Virus record (IMG/VR): IMGVR_UViG_3300030382_001297
Span: 1-64,000 of that record
Length of the DNA stretch: 64,000 bases
Strand: one strand, 5' to 3'
Origin: a virus
This document shows, one piece after another, positions 27,422 through 34,452 of this stretch. The notes beneath the pieces are model-generated. The model was not told the DNA's origin. It did no database searches and saw nothing but the letters and a program-made list of their open reading frames with translations. The number at the start of each line of letters is the position of its first letter. The first letter of the stretch is position 1. A program made the position numbers and the translations under genes.

Positions 27422-27792
27422 CTATCGTCGCCATCACCCTTTATGGTGTCTTTCACCATGCGTTGATTGAGTTTGTCTATATTGTTTATCATAACGTCAT
27501 AGAAAGTTATTCCTAGTACGTCTAATATGCGTGTGTAGTACCATAAAACATCTCCTAACTCAGACTCCATCGCCTTATTAAAATCTTGTACTACCATCAT
27601 ATCTCCTCTAAGATGTTTCTTAAATTTTCCTAGTACTTCACCCACTTCATTTGCTAGCCCTATCATTAGGTATTCCATTTCTACTTCTTTAGGATACTGG
27701 GCTGTAGTTCTTGTGAACTCTTTATATGTTTCTTCCCATCCTAGATTGATAGTCATGCCCTGTGGCTCTTTCTTCTTTTCTTCTTTCACCAT
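27418..27792 (-). CDS. mazG: MazG-like nucleotide pyrophosphohydrolase
   Basis: A 124-residue all-alpha protein with the MazG metal-binding pattern: LANEVGEVLGKFKKH near residue 48 and ESELGDVLWYYTRI near residue 79 (EEE-x-D type acid clusters). Such viral enzymes clean or rebalance nucleotide pools or lower alarmones. It shares a transcript with PolB and overlaps both neighbours by a few bases. Confidence 0.75.
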   Translation of the reverse strand: MVKEEKKKEPQGMTINLGWEETYKEFTRTTAQYPKEVEMEYLMIGLANEVGEVLGKFKKHLRGDMMVVQDFNKAMESELGDVLWYYTRILDVLGITFYDVMINNIDKLNQRMVKDTIKGDGDDR

Positions 27793-28106
27793 ATGTTCAT
27801 CTCCTCTGGTATTATATCTCTATTTAAAATCCATTTTCTCTCTGTTGGTAAATATCTATGTACTAAATCAGCCTTGTGTTCTGCTTGTACCACCCACGGC
27901 TTAACAAGTATAAGGTCTCTTTCTCTTACCCACATTCTCCTTTTAAATTTACCACCTATTCTAACCATGCGTATCTTTCCATCTTCACACATAGCTAAAA
28001 GTCTCGAACCCCCAGACATCTCACGGACAACAGCGAACTGTTCATTTTTCACTGGTAATTTAACCTTTCTTGTAATGTGTCCTGATGGCTTTGGTTTCTT
28101 TTTCAT
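27786..28106 (-). CDS. eif1A: archaeal translation initiation factor 1A (aIF1A/eIF1A) homologue
   Basis: aIF1A binds the small ribosomal subunit A site during initiation. The 106-residue product has the S1/OB-fold core in order: QFAVVREMSGGSRLLAMCEDG, MVRIGGKFKRRMWVRERD, LILVKPWVVQ, then KADLVHRY and W. This matches the family phrases RIPGKMRKRVWIR-GD and KPWEFQ-KADVIWRY seen in cellular aIF1A, and the length is normal. The start at 28106 has AAGGAG seven bases before it. It lies between an AAA+ ATPase and MazG genes, overlapping both. No viral aIF1A is known to me. Confidence 0.85.
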   Translation of the reverse strand: MKKKPKPSGHITRKVKLPVKNEQFAVVREMSGGSRLLAMCEDGKIRMVRIGGKFKRRMWVRERDLILVKPWVVQAEHKADLVHRYLPTERKWILNRDIIPEEMNIW

Positions 28107-29532
28107 TGTAATCTCCTTCTGCATTTAATAGAAAGGACTCGTAGTCCTTAATCTCTGAATCCCGTTTGGTTTTAAAAACCTTTGGGTAATCCATTTTCTC
28201 TACTTCTGTGGCTTTCTTTGCTCTCGAACCCAACTCAACGTTGTCGCCAGTAAACGGGTCAACAATTTTAATATCGCTACAAAAGCGCCCATTGTACTCG
28301 CTAGCCACGGTAGTCCAGTTCTCTGCCATAAACTTTTTTGTTTCTTCAACTAACTCACTCCATTTTATTTTTGCCACTGGTTCGTCTATCAGTGGACTTT
28401 TGTAATACATACGCTTACCCTTTTCATCATCCATCTCTAAGAACCCTGTCATAACTAAACCCATTAAGATAGGGTCCAGTTTAGTGAAAGGTAGTCCTAC
28501 AGCCTTAGCCGCTTTCTTTATCTCATTGGTAGACATTCTTATTGTCTCTCCATCTGCAAAACCAAATCTATCTAATCTTGTGTCAGGAAACAACTTAAGT
28601 ATGTCTGTTCCATGAGCTGGCATATGTAAACATTCTTCTACAAAGGAATTAAGATATATACGCAACCCTAACCAATTATGTTTAGGTGTTACCATTCCAT
28701 ATTCAATTCCATCTCTTTCTACCTTCAGTATCTCATCAGGATAGAACCTCGCAACTGCATTAATTAATTTTAATAAGTATTGAACCTTTGACCTTGATAC
28801 AGGGAAGGCACTAGGGATTGCATCAAACAAAAAGGGTGCGCAGGGATTCTTAAGCTTAATAGCCTTCTCTTCATCTCTGTTCACAATCACATCTAATATA
28901 TGTCTGCGTAAGCCCTCTATCTCTTCATCATCCATAGTAGTCATGTCTGACATAGGAGAAGCGGCTTCTTTCAGTTTATGTTTGATTACTCTCTCTGTCT
29001 GTATCACAGTAGGGTTAGTATGCATTATCATACATCTACGCTCCAACTCTGCGTCGAAATAAGCTGAACCCTTTGTGTTCTCTACTGCCACACACATAAA
29101 GACATACTTAGGATTCAGTGTTTGTTTTACTGTTTCTCCTATTGTTATATCTGTTTTCTTTCTGAAAGCGGCTCTATTATCACCCCAAGTCTTTATCACT
29201 TCCATAATTCCTTCGGGTAACTTTTGAGCTTCTGGTATAGCTACAAATCTTGAACGATTAATTTTGTCAGACTCATACCATACTGCTGTCTCAGACATAT
29301 GTTCTATTGTGTGATAGAACTCATCAGGCAACAGACCAAAGATAGCATCCATGATGACTGTCTTACCTGTGCCCGAATAAGCTTTAATAACAAAGTTAGT
29401 ATCTTCTAAAAGATATGATAAACATGCTGTTAAAGCTGTTGCATCCTCTCCTAAGATAGGATTAAGGTCTCCTTTCCTATTCTTTACATTGTGGAAATAT
29501 CTTGTTAAATCATGAACTTCATATTTTTTCAT
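28060..29532 (-). CDS. AAA+ ATPase, candidate replicative helicase or loader
   Basis: A 490-residue P-loop protein: Walker A YSGTGKT near residue 53, a Walker B-like RFVAIPEAQ near 95, and a sensor-like KYVFMCVAVEN near 150, followed by a helical C-terminal region. The arrangement fits MCM-like or other archaeal viral helicases. Its place in the PolB transcript and the lack of another helicase in the window suggest it unwinds or loads at the viral fork. It starts in an ATGA overlap with a tiny membrane peptide gene. Confidence 0.65.
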   Translation of the reverse strand: MKKYEVHDLTRYFHNVKNRKGDLNPILGEDATALTACLSYLLEDTNFVIKAYSGTGKTVIMDAIFGLLPDEFYHTIEHMSETAVWYESDKINRSRFVAIPEAQKLPEGIMEVIKTWGDNRAAFRKKTDITIGETVKQTLNPKYVFMCVAVENTKGSAYFDAELERRCMIMHTNPTVIQTERVIKHKLKEAASPMSDMTTMDDEEIEGLRRHILDVIVNRDEEKAIKLKNPCAPFLFDAIPSAFPVSRSKVQYLLKLINAVARFYPDEILKVERDGIEYGMVTPKHNWLGLRIYLNSFVEECLHMPAHGTDILKLFPDTRLDRFGFADGETIRMSTNEIKKAAKAVGLPFTKLDPILMGLVMTGFLEMDDEKGKRMYYKSPLIDEPVAKIKWSELVEETKKFMAENWTTVASEYNGRFCSDIKIVDPFTGDNVELGSRAKKATEVEKMDYPKVFKTKRDSEIKDYESFLLNAEGDYNEKETKAIRTHYKKG

Positions 29533-29636
29533 TTATTTACTCTCCATAAATAATATTCAAGCATTAAGAAAGACCACACTATACTAAAGAATATTAAATC
29601 CAAGTGATTGGGGCTTTCATAATCAGTCCAGTTCAA
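29529..29636 (-). CDS. 35-residue single-span membrane peptide (TTG start)
   Basis: A TTG start is supported by a perfect GGAGG seven bases upstream, and the stop overlaps the ATPase start as ATGA. The peptide has one hydrophobic segment (LDLIFFSIVWSFLMLEYYLW). The reading frame is embedded in the end of the preceding gene, so it would be missed by standard length cut-offs. Confidence 0.5.
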   Translation of the reverse strand: MNWTDYESPNHLDLIFFSIVWSFLMLEYYLWRVNK

Positions 29637-29859
29637 CGTGATTCCTCCAATTAGCCAACCATGAAGGGGGTAGACGAGACTTATCTTCATATGCTTCATC
29701 TACTTCTCCATCACAGCCAACCTTTCTGAATGATAACCTATACCATTCAACTATCCATTTCTCTATATTATTTGCTGAGAGAGGTTCACACTCTTCATCT
29801 TCAAACATCTTCCTACTCTCTGCATATATCTTTTCATATAAATACTCATTGAGTTTCAT
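29623..29859 (-). CDS. small acidic protein of unknown function
   Basis: 78 residues from MKLNEYLYEK. An in-frame ATG at 29907 would extend into the membrane peptide upstream and adds a non-helical segment, so 29859 is preferred. Charged and helical (EKIYAESRKMFEDEECEP), ending LANWRNHVELD. No family recognised. Confidence 0.55.
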   Translation of the reverse strand: MKLNEYLYEKIYAESRKMFEDEECEPLSANNIEKWIVEWYRLSFRKVGCDGEVDEAYEDKSRLPPSWLANWRNHVELD

Positions 29860-29953
29860 TATAATATTTTCTCCACAATAAGTATAAGAAGGCCATCGCT
29901 GGCCCATCTAATATCGCAAATAATGTTATCCATTCCATTAATGTTATATCCAT
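29846..29953 (-). CDS. 35-residue single-span membrane peptide
   Basis: ATG at 29953 overlaps the end of the upstream gene; the stop overlaps the next gene. The sequence MDITLMEWITLFAILDGP then AMAFLYLLWRKYY is one membrane span with a positive C-terminal side. Similar in size to the membrane peptide at 29529-29636. Confidence 0.5.
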   Translation of the reverse strand: MDITLMEWITLFAILDGPAMAFLYLLWRKYYNETQ

Positions 29954-30636
29954 TTTTTCCTCGCTTTTCTTAAATTTAGAACATTGTTCTCACATAGCCT
30001 AATGGCATATGTTTTCAGTTCTTTCTCTTTCATACCACCAAAATTATCTTTCAATAGTAGGAATAAATCAATTAGAGACATAGGGTCTCCATCTTTATCT
30101 TCTAAAAACTTAACTATCTCTTCAGGAACAATCCAATGATATTCCTGTTCTTCAGAATTAAATAAGGAGGGCCGGAACTTCTCTTTAACAAAAGGTTCCA
30201 TATCACTTGAGCTTAAGGCATAGCCGTTAACTGTCCTACCATGTGCTGTAGTAATTTTAGTTCGTTTAAAACCGAACACCACATCAGTGGGGTTAACGTT
30301 TTCATCTATTAGCTTAGTGAAAGTCTTTTGAAAGTGAGTATGCGTAGCTAACGTAGCAGAGAGATAAGATATATTATGCTTACCTCCTCCTACATATTCT
30401 GTTTCATTATGGTATAGACCATATGTAAATTCATTTATACGAGGTATATCTTGTTTACAGAAAACACATTCTCCATCCTCAGCCCAACATTTAACTCTAC
30501 GTCTAGTTGATTGATTCCAATGTTTAACTCTGTGTATTGGTGATATAAATGCAAATTGACCCAACGCACTCATAGAGTCCTCTAACCAAACTCTTTGACT
30601 TTTGGGTGACTGAATCCAATCTGAGTAAACACTCAT
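29944..30636 (-). CDS. putative zinc-containing ssDNA-binding-like protein
   Basis: A 230-residue protein with a CWAEDGECVFCK cluster (C-x6-C-x2-C with nearby His) near residue 50, aromatic-rich strands after it, and a helical C-terminus. Its place between Hsp20 and the AAA+ ATPase, and the zinc cluster set within a beta-rich region, resemble the layout of T4 gp32-like ssDNA-binding proteins, but sequence similarity is not evident. The role is inferred from context. Confidence 0.5.
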   Translation of the reverse strand: MSVYSDWIQSPKSQRVWLEDSMSALGQFAFISPIHRVKHWNQSTRRRVKCWAEDGECVFCKQDIPRINEFTYGLYHNETEYVGGGKHNISYLSATLATHTHFQKTFTKLIDENVNPTDVVFGFKRTKITTAHGRTVNGYALSSSDMEPFVKEKFRPSLFNSEEQEYHWIVPEEIVKFLEDKDGDPMSLIDLFLLLKDNFGGMKEKELKTYAIRLCENNVLNLRKARKKWI

Positions 30637-31007
30637 TTAATGGTTATCTTTTTTCCTTTACTTTCTTCTTGTTTTTGGATTTTAATATCTAATACACCGT
30701 TGTTGAACTTAGCTTCGACCTTATCAGGGTTTAGCTCAGGAGTGAAACGTTTTCCAAAACTATAATCTCTCTCCTCTGTGGTAGCTTTTACTTCTACCAT
30801 ATGGTTGTCAACATGCATCTCTATATCCTTCTTAGCTACTCCGGGCATATCAACGGTGATAGTTATCTCACCGTTCTTATCTTCCCAGTCTCCTATGTCA
30901 CTTTCTTTATTCCATGTTGGAAACTGTGTAGCTCTGAAGCGAGGGGGTCTACTAGTTATCATATCCATCCAAGCGTCCATAAGGTCGTCCAATGGGTTAC
31001 TTCTCAT
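30633..31007 (-). CDS. hsp20: Hsp20-family small heat shock protein
   Basis: A 124-residue alpha-crystallin domain chaperone. Recognised by ITITVDMPGVAKKDIEMHVDNHMVEV, the GKRFTPELNPDKVEAKFNNGVLDIKI segment (A-x-x-x-n-GVL signature) and a short Lys-rich tail. It holds unfolding proteins; in viruses it may help virion assembly or stabilise the hijacked cell. An AGAGG site lies before the start. It overlaps the downstream gene by four bases. Confidence 0.9.
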   Translation of the reverse strand: MRSNPLDDLMDAWMDMITSRPPRFRATQFPTWNKESDIGDWEDKNGEITITVDMPGVAKKDIEMHVDNHMVEVKATTEERDYSFGKRFTPELNPDKVEAKFNNGVLDIKIQKQEESKGKKITIK

Positions 31008-31009
31008 AT

Positions 31010-31222
31010 CTAATCCTCTACTGTTGTTGCTTTTGCTTCTGTTCTCTTCATTAATCTGAAGTATGGCTTACTTGCGCCTTCCTTCCAATATGAATTCCTG
31101 AACATAACGAATTCGTCACCAGCTTCGTTCTTGCCGGTGTAGTATACGTTACCGTTCTTATCTGTGTTTCGGAACAATCCGACTACTAGTTCTAATCCAG
31201 TTTTCTTTCTTTCGTCTGTCAT
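31010..31222 (-). CDS. small protein of unknown function
   Basis: 70 residues with strands LVVGLFRNTDKNGNVYYTGKN and DEFVMFRNSYWKEG, a pattern seen in small phage beta-rich proteins. The close spacing to Hsp20 (two bases) places it in the same transcript. No family named. Confidence 0.6.
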   Translation of the reverse strand: MTDERKKTGLELVVGLFRNTDKNGNVYYTGKNEAGDEFVMFRNSYWKEGASKPYFRLMKRTEAKATTVED

Positions 31223-31224
31223 AG

Positions 31225-31542
31225 TTATACTTCCTTGCTATCCACCAATGTGGACTCTCTATTTAAGGCTTTCCTTTTCTTTAGTTTGCCTGTTTTTGGG
31301 TCTATTGATATACCGTAATTATTAGCTATCTTTTCTTCTTTAGTCTTATTCTCATTAACATGAGCTTTATATCTCTTTAAAGCTTCTGTTGCTGGTCTCC
31401 AAAGATTTGCTAAACATTCTCCGCATATCCATACCGCATTTATCACTACGGATGTCTGACCTACCCAATAATCATTGTCATGAATACCTGTTTTACACAA
31501 GCTACAATGACTCATGAGTGTATCTTTTTTGATAGTGTTCAT
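31225..31542 (-). CDS. zinc-finger protein
   Basis: 105 residues with CSLCKTGIHDNDYW near residue 14 and CGECLANLW near 40, two CxxC pairs that form a typical zinc ribbon, followed by a Lys/Glu helical tail (YKAHVNENKTKEEK). Probable nucleic-acid or protein binder. Located in the small-gene chain upstream of Hsp20. Confidence 0.6.
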   Translation of the reverse strand: MNTIKKDTLMSHCSLCKTGIHDNDYWVGQTSVVINAVWICGECLANLWRPATEALKRYKAHVNENKTKEEKIANNYGISIDPKTGKLKKRKALNRESTLVDSKEV

Positions 31543-31808
31543 GAGTAGTGTTTACCATCCTGTTGTCCTTCCCCTGCGTTCCAGAACTTAGGGTTGTTCT
31601 CATACCTATCACATATATATTTATATGTATCGGTAAAGAACCTTTCTATGTCAATCTTCTCATCTGGTATAATTTCCATATGGAAAGGACCAATGCGTAA
31701 CATATGAGTTTGTTGCGTTTCTCTCCTCGCAGCGTCTATCTTTGTGCTTATCAATTCAGCCGCCATTTGGGCGACTTCTTCTCTATGCTCAGAAGATGAA
31801 TCTGTCAT
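31539..31808 (-). CDS. small protein of unknown function
   Basis: 89 residues, helical N-terminus (EEVAQMAAELISTKIDAARRE) and a short beta segment (MLRIGPFHMEIIPDEKI). Overlaps both neighbours by a few bases, supporting translation. No family recognised. Confidence 0.6.
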   Translation of the reverse strand: MTDSSSEHREEVAQMAAELISTKIDAARRETQQTHMLRIGPFHMEIIPDEKIDIERFFTDTYKYICDRYENNPKFWNAGEGQQDGKHYS

Positions 31809-32055
31809 CTATAACCTCCAGTTTGATTAATATCTTTCTCAGGTTATTTATCTTCCCATCTACTTCACTTATTCGGTTCTCTAAGTCATCAAAACGTTGA
31901 GACATATAGTCTATTCTTTTTAGTATCTCTTCTACGTTAGTGACAAAAGGAAACCAATTACTATCTTCGCTGTATTGGGCGTTTCTTTTGTTTATTTCTT
32001 CGGCCCACCTTATGTGGTGGTCTCTTTTTGCCTTCTTTTCTGATTCTATTGTCAT
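31789..32055 (-). CDS. coiled-coil protein
   Basis: 88 residues with a clear heptad region over residues 40-80 (VEEILKRIDYMSQRFDDLENRISEVDGKINNLRKILIKL). It overlaps the upstream gene by 95 bases in another frame; both frames look coding, so the overlap is accepted. Probably an oligomerising adaptor. Confidence 0.55.
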   Translation of the reverse strand: MTIESEKKAKRDHHIRWAEEINKRNAQYSEDSNWFPFVTNVEEILKRIDYMSQRFDDLENRISEVDGKINNLRKILIKLEVIDDRFIF

Positions 32056-32287
32056 GTCTGTTTCTCTTTAACATTTTCATTGTCGATTTATTCTTTCGTG
32101 GATTTAGATGATACTCCATGCCTGTATGCGCATCTTTATAATAACGGATATAACCCATCCAATAATCTCTACAATTATCTTCTGTAGGTTCTAACCCTCT
32201 TTGAACACACTTAGCCATAAGACGTTGAACCATTTTATTCTGCTTACCTTTAGCCCATATCTTATCAAATGCATCCCATCTACTCAT
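31961..32287 (-). CDS. basic-tailed small protein
   Basis: 108 residues, with a helical N-terminal 60 residues (WDAFDKIWAKGKQNKMVQRLMAKCVQR) and a highly basic last 40 residues (KKRPPHKVGRRNKQKKRPIQRR) lying in the overlap with the next gene. The basic tail suggests nucleic-acid binding. It begins in a short overlap with the zinc ribbon gene. Confidence 0.55.
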   Translation of the reverse strand: MSRWDAFDKIWAKGKQNKMVQRLMAKCVQRGLEPTEDNCRDYWMGYIRYYKDAHTGMEYHLNPRKNKSTMKMLKRNRHDNRIRKEGKKRPPHKVGRRNKQKKRPIQRR

Positions 32288-32381
32288 CTTTCTCTACCTT
32301 TAACTCACCACAGTGGGGACAGTTAAACTTATTAGCTTTCTTCATCCCCACGTAGTCTCTATCACACTGTAAACATCTCAT
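32280..32381 (-). CDS. 33-residue zinc ribbon
   Basis: MRCLQCDRDYVGMKKANKF then NCPHCGEL: two CxxC knuckles about 17 residues apart, a textbook minimal zinc ribbon. GGAGG lies eight bases upstream, the start overlaps the upstream stop (ATGA), and the stop overlaps the next gene. Confidence 0.6.
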   Translation of the reverse strand: MRCLQCDRDYVGMKKANKFNCPHCGELKVEKDE

Positions 32382-32533
32382 AGGGAGTCCTCCCATTGAA
32401 TCTTATCTACTTCCACTTCAGGTATCTGATAGAAACCCTTTCTACCACATATGTTACATTTATATTCTGCCATAGTGACCTCCGAATATGCATGTTCATT
32501 AACTATTTTAACCTTTTCGTGTTTGCATCTCAT
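32378..32533 (-). CDS. 51-residue zinc-ribbon-like microprotein
   Basis: Starts MRCKHEKVKIV and has YKCNICGRKGFY, giving one CxxC plus an upstream Cys/His pair. ATGA overlaps join it to the membrane peptide upstream and the zinc ribbon downstream, so all three are likely translated together. Confidence 0.55.
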   Translation of the reverse strand: MRCKHEKVKIVNEHAYSEVTMAEYKCNICGRKGFYQIPEVEVDKIQWEDSL

Positions 32534-32616
32534 GGTATAATGTAATATCCTAATATCATTCCAAATCCTAGTCCGAATAGGAACCCTGATAGCATATCCA
32601 TCGCTTGATTACTCAT
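32530..32616 (-). CDS. 28-residue single-span membrane peptide
   Basis: MSNQAMDMLSGFLFGLGFGM then ILGYYIIP is one glycine-rich hydrophobic span. It is joined by ATGA overlaps to the genes on both sides. Too short for normal gene callers; function unknown. Confidence 0.5.
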   Translation of the reverse strand: MSNQAMDMLSGFLFGLGFGMILGYYIIP

Positions 32617-32954
32617 GAGAACATACCATCATATGACTTGGTGTCTATACCATCTAGTGTATCCATTGATTTCTTTAGTTGTAAAAATTTCTCCTCCTCG
32701 TCGGTAGCAGTCTTTATCATTAACTCAAAATGTTTTACTAAGGCTAGTATAGCCATCTCTTGCCATCTTTCTAAATTGTAGAAAGAGGATACTTTCTTTA
32801 GGTCTTTACCTATGTTAGTGACGTTTATATCTCTAAAAGCTTTGACGAGTAGTTCCCATTGCTGAATCTCTTCAGTAGTCATTAATTCAGCAATAGACAT
32901 AACATCCTCATCAGCTTCTATAAGCTTACAGAAGCCGTCGAGCAATTCACCCAT
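32613..32954 (-). CDS. helical protein of unknown function
   Basis: 113 residues, strongly acidic and helical (LLDGFCKLIEADEDVMSIAELMTTEEIQQW ...). No domain recognised. Ends in an ATGA overlap with the membrane peptide. Confidence 0.6.
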   Translation of the reverse strand: MGELLDGFCKLIEADEDVMSIAELMTTEEIQQWELLVKAFRDINVTNIGKDLKKVSSFYNLERWQEMAILALVKHFELMIKTATDEEEKFLQLKKSMDTLDGIDTKSYDGMFS

Positions 32955-32956
32955 AT

Positions 32957-33127
32957 TTAATCAACTATCTCTACGTTGACTTTCTTAAGAGCAAAGTGGC
33001 CGTCGTCTTCACATTGCATCCAAACAACGTTACTTCCTATGGCACATTCCATCTCTTCCAATATGTTATCAGGTATGTAAACCCTCTTATATTGGTCGAT
33101 TGTTTTTATGGTTCCCATTTGTTTCAT
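32957..33127 (-). CDS. AbrB/SpoVT-like transcription regulator
   Basis: A 56-residue protein reading IDQYKRVYIPDNILEEMECAI then GSNVVWMQCEDDGHFALKKV, the swapped-hairpin pattern (R-(V/I)-x-IP ... G..V.W ... G.(A/V).(I/L)KK) of AbrB-type DNA-binding domains. Short single-domain members act as antitoxins or archaeal regulators. It directly follows the WYL-like gene, so the two may regulate this early transcript. Confidence 0.6.
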   Translation of the reverse strand: MKQMGTIKTIDQYKRVYIPDNILEEMECAIGSNVVWMQCEDDGHFALKKVNVEIVD

Positions 33128-33432
33128 TATATCACCATTCTATCAATACGATAAGCTCGGACATGCTGAGGGTGTTTATTAGTAAACTGTTTAAGGTTAT
33201 ACCTGTTGTCTACACCAATAGCATATACCATGCCTTCACTTGATACTCTTACATCCTCTACTAGGATATTTCTAACTGAGTCACTATCTCTCTCATGTTT
33301 CCATGTAGAGAAGTCGAACTCTGTTCTTACTTCAGGATTATACCTGAAGCTTACTTGCTTGTGGTTTCCGGTGGTCTGATAGTGTTCAGCCGCCCGATAA
33401 ACCTTATCGAATACGTTTGTTCTTGATTCCAT
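33127..33432 (-). CDS. WYL-like domain protein
   Basis: 101 residues from ATG 33432, which has GGAG seven to eight bases upstream. The core VSFRYNPEVR ... ILVEDVRVSSEGMVYAIGVDN ... VRAYRIDRMV resembles the WYL ligand-binding fold (strands ending in the F/YRIDRI motif). It lacks the usual N-terminal helix-turn-helix. As the first gene after a strong TATA box it may sense a ligand and act with the adjacent AbrB-like protein. Confidence 0.5.
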   Translation of the reverse strand: MESRTNVFDKVYRAAEHYQTTGNHKQVSFRYNPEVRTEFDFSTWKHERDSDSVRNILVEDVRVSSEGMVYAIGVDNRYNLKQFTNKHPQHVRAYRIDRMVI

Positions 33433-33460
33433 ATTAATCACTCCGTGAACCTAATAACTA

Positions 33461-33478
33461 GTGTATATATAAAGCTTT
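33461..33478 (-). promoter_or_regulatory. strong archaeal promoter for the early replication transcript
   Basis: On the minus strand AAAGCTTTATATATACAC is a near-ideal BRE plus TATA, about 30 bases before the WYL-like gene. Because genes from 33432 down to 24951 overlap or abut, this may drive a transcript of over 8 kb ending with PolB. Confidence 0.75.
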
Positions 33479-33566
33479 CGCTATTGTATATATCACTGCT
33501 TGTAAAGTATAGACTTTCATCTGGTCTATACGTGAAATTTCTAATGGTAAATGAGTCCAAAATATA

Positions 33567-33695
33567 TCACTCATATCTCATTGTCTTCTTGTTCCATTTA
33601 AACTCTTTGGGGTCGCATATAACACAACGCCAACTACCATCAATTCCATAAACGATGGCTCTACCATCACACCTTTCGCATCTACTTATCGACAT
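33567..33695 (-). CDS. 42-residue zinc ribbon
   Basis: MSISRCERCDGRAIVYGID then SWRCVICDPKEFKW gives two CxxC knuckles. The start at 33695 has GGGAG six bases upstream; a longer in-frame ORF exists but lacks such a site. Terminal gene of its transcript, ending before the next promoter. Confidence 0.6.
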   Translation of the reverse strand: MSISRCERCDGRAIVYGIDGSWRCVICDPKEFKWNKKTMRYE

Positions 33696-33712
33696 AATAC
33701 TCCCTATGTATT

Positions 33713-33997
33713 TCACCTGAGCCATAGATAATACGCTATGACCACTAAACATATTAGGTTGCCAACCGTATATAAGAGTATCTCTGTCATAGATATATCT
33801 CTTAGAATGTGGGGTAATTTATAGGTCGGCCCTTTCTTTACTTTTTGCGATTTAATATGGTCTACCTTATAATGGGGCATACTGTTCCAACACTCATCAC
33901 AAAGGTATGCTCTAATGTGAGGTTGTTCAGACATATAATGTATCCTACATTTATGACAGTTATGCCATAAAGCCTCATAGTATGGAGGTCTAGACAT
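33713..33997 (-). CDS. membrane-anchored zinc ribbon protein
   Basis: 94 residues: N-terminal CHKCRIHYMSE and YLCDECWNS zinc ribbon (residues 14-37) and a C-terminal membrane span (EILLYTVGNLICLVVIAYYLWLR). The layout places a metal-binding domain at the membrane surface. It starts inside the end of the upstream peptide gene. Confidence 0.6.
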   Translation of the reverse strand: MSRPPYYEALWHNCHKCRIHYMSEQPHIRAYLCDECWNSMPHYKVDHIKSQKVKKGPTYKLPHILRDISMTEILLYTVGNLICLVVIAYYLWLR

Positions 33998-34064
33998 CTA
34001 TCCCCCAAATACTCAGCAGTATGAACAACTGCATCCAACCATAGCTAAATTCTTCTAAGCTCAT
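33990..34064 (-). CDS. 24-residue hydrophobic peptide
   Basis: MSLEEFSYGWMQLFILLSI then WGIDV; a short span joined by ATGA to the membrane peptide upstream and overlapping the zinc/membrane protein downstream. The coupling is the main evidence. Confidence 0.4.
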   Translation of the reverse strand: MSLEEFSYGWMQLFILLSIWGIDV

Positions 34065-34177
34065 AAAAAATAATTAGTAAATATTAGTCCTGCGTAGAGT
34101 AGAGCTATTAACAATGTAAAATAATTCCATTTAGTTAATTTGGCTAACTCATTTCGTTGTGCTTCATTCAGTCTCAT
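34061..34177 (-). CDS. 38-residue single-span membrane peptide
   Basis: A polar start (MRLNEAQRNELAKLTKW) followed by one span (YFTLLIALLYAGLIFTNYF). Its start overlaps the preceding zinc ribbon gene and its stop overlaps the next start as ATGA. Confidence 0.5.
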   Translation of the reverse strand: MRLNEAQRNELAKLTKWNYFTLLIALLYAGLIFTNYFL

Positions 34178-34307
34178 ATAGCTCCGGATGTAATATCTTT
34201 TTTTCTGCTTGCATCTTTACATAGCAGTCATCACATACATATGTTTGAATATGTTTACTCACTACGCTTACTCTTCTACAGTATACGCAGTCATTTATCT
34301 TAGGCAT
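34164..34307 (-). CDS. 47-residue zinc ribbon
   Basis: MPKINDCVYCRRVSVVSKH then YVCDDCYVKM: CxxC-x17-CxxC. AGGAG lies six bases before the start, in the end of the upstream gene. Probable nucleic-acid or protein binder. Confidence 0.6.
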   Translation of the reverse strand: MPKINDCVYCRRVSVVSKHIQTYVCDDCYVKMQAEKKILHPELYETE

Positions 34308-34308
34308 C

Positions 34309-34452
34309 TTATCTCCTCTTGGTCTTTACTACTCTCTTTATAGGGACTTTACTCTTATAAGGTTCGTTAAAGTCTATAAACTGTCCACCCTTCTCCGAAC
34401 TTGGCGGGAGGGTATATCCTTCATATGGTTGCTTGCTTGCTTTCTTTCTCAT
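34309..34452 (-). CDS. 47-residue basic peptide
   Basis: MRKKASKQPYEGYTLPP then a Lys/Arg-rich end (KSKVPIKRVVKTKRR). It begins in an ATGA overlap with the resolvase stop and ends just before the zinc ribbon gene. Basic composition suggests DNA or RNA binding. Confidence 0.5.
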   Translation of the reverse strand: MRKKASKQPYEGYTLPPSSEKGGQFIDFNEPYKSKVPIKRVVKTKRR

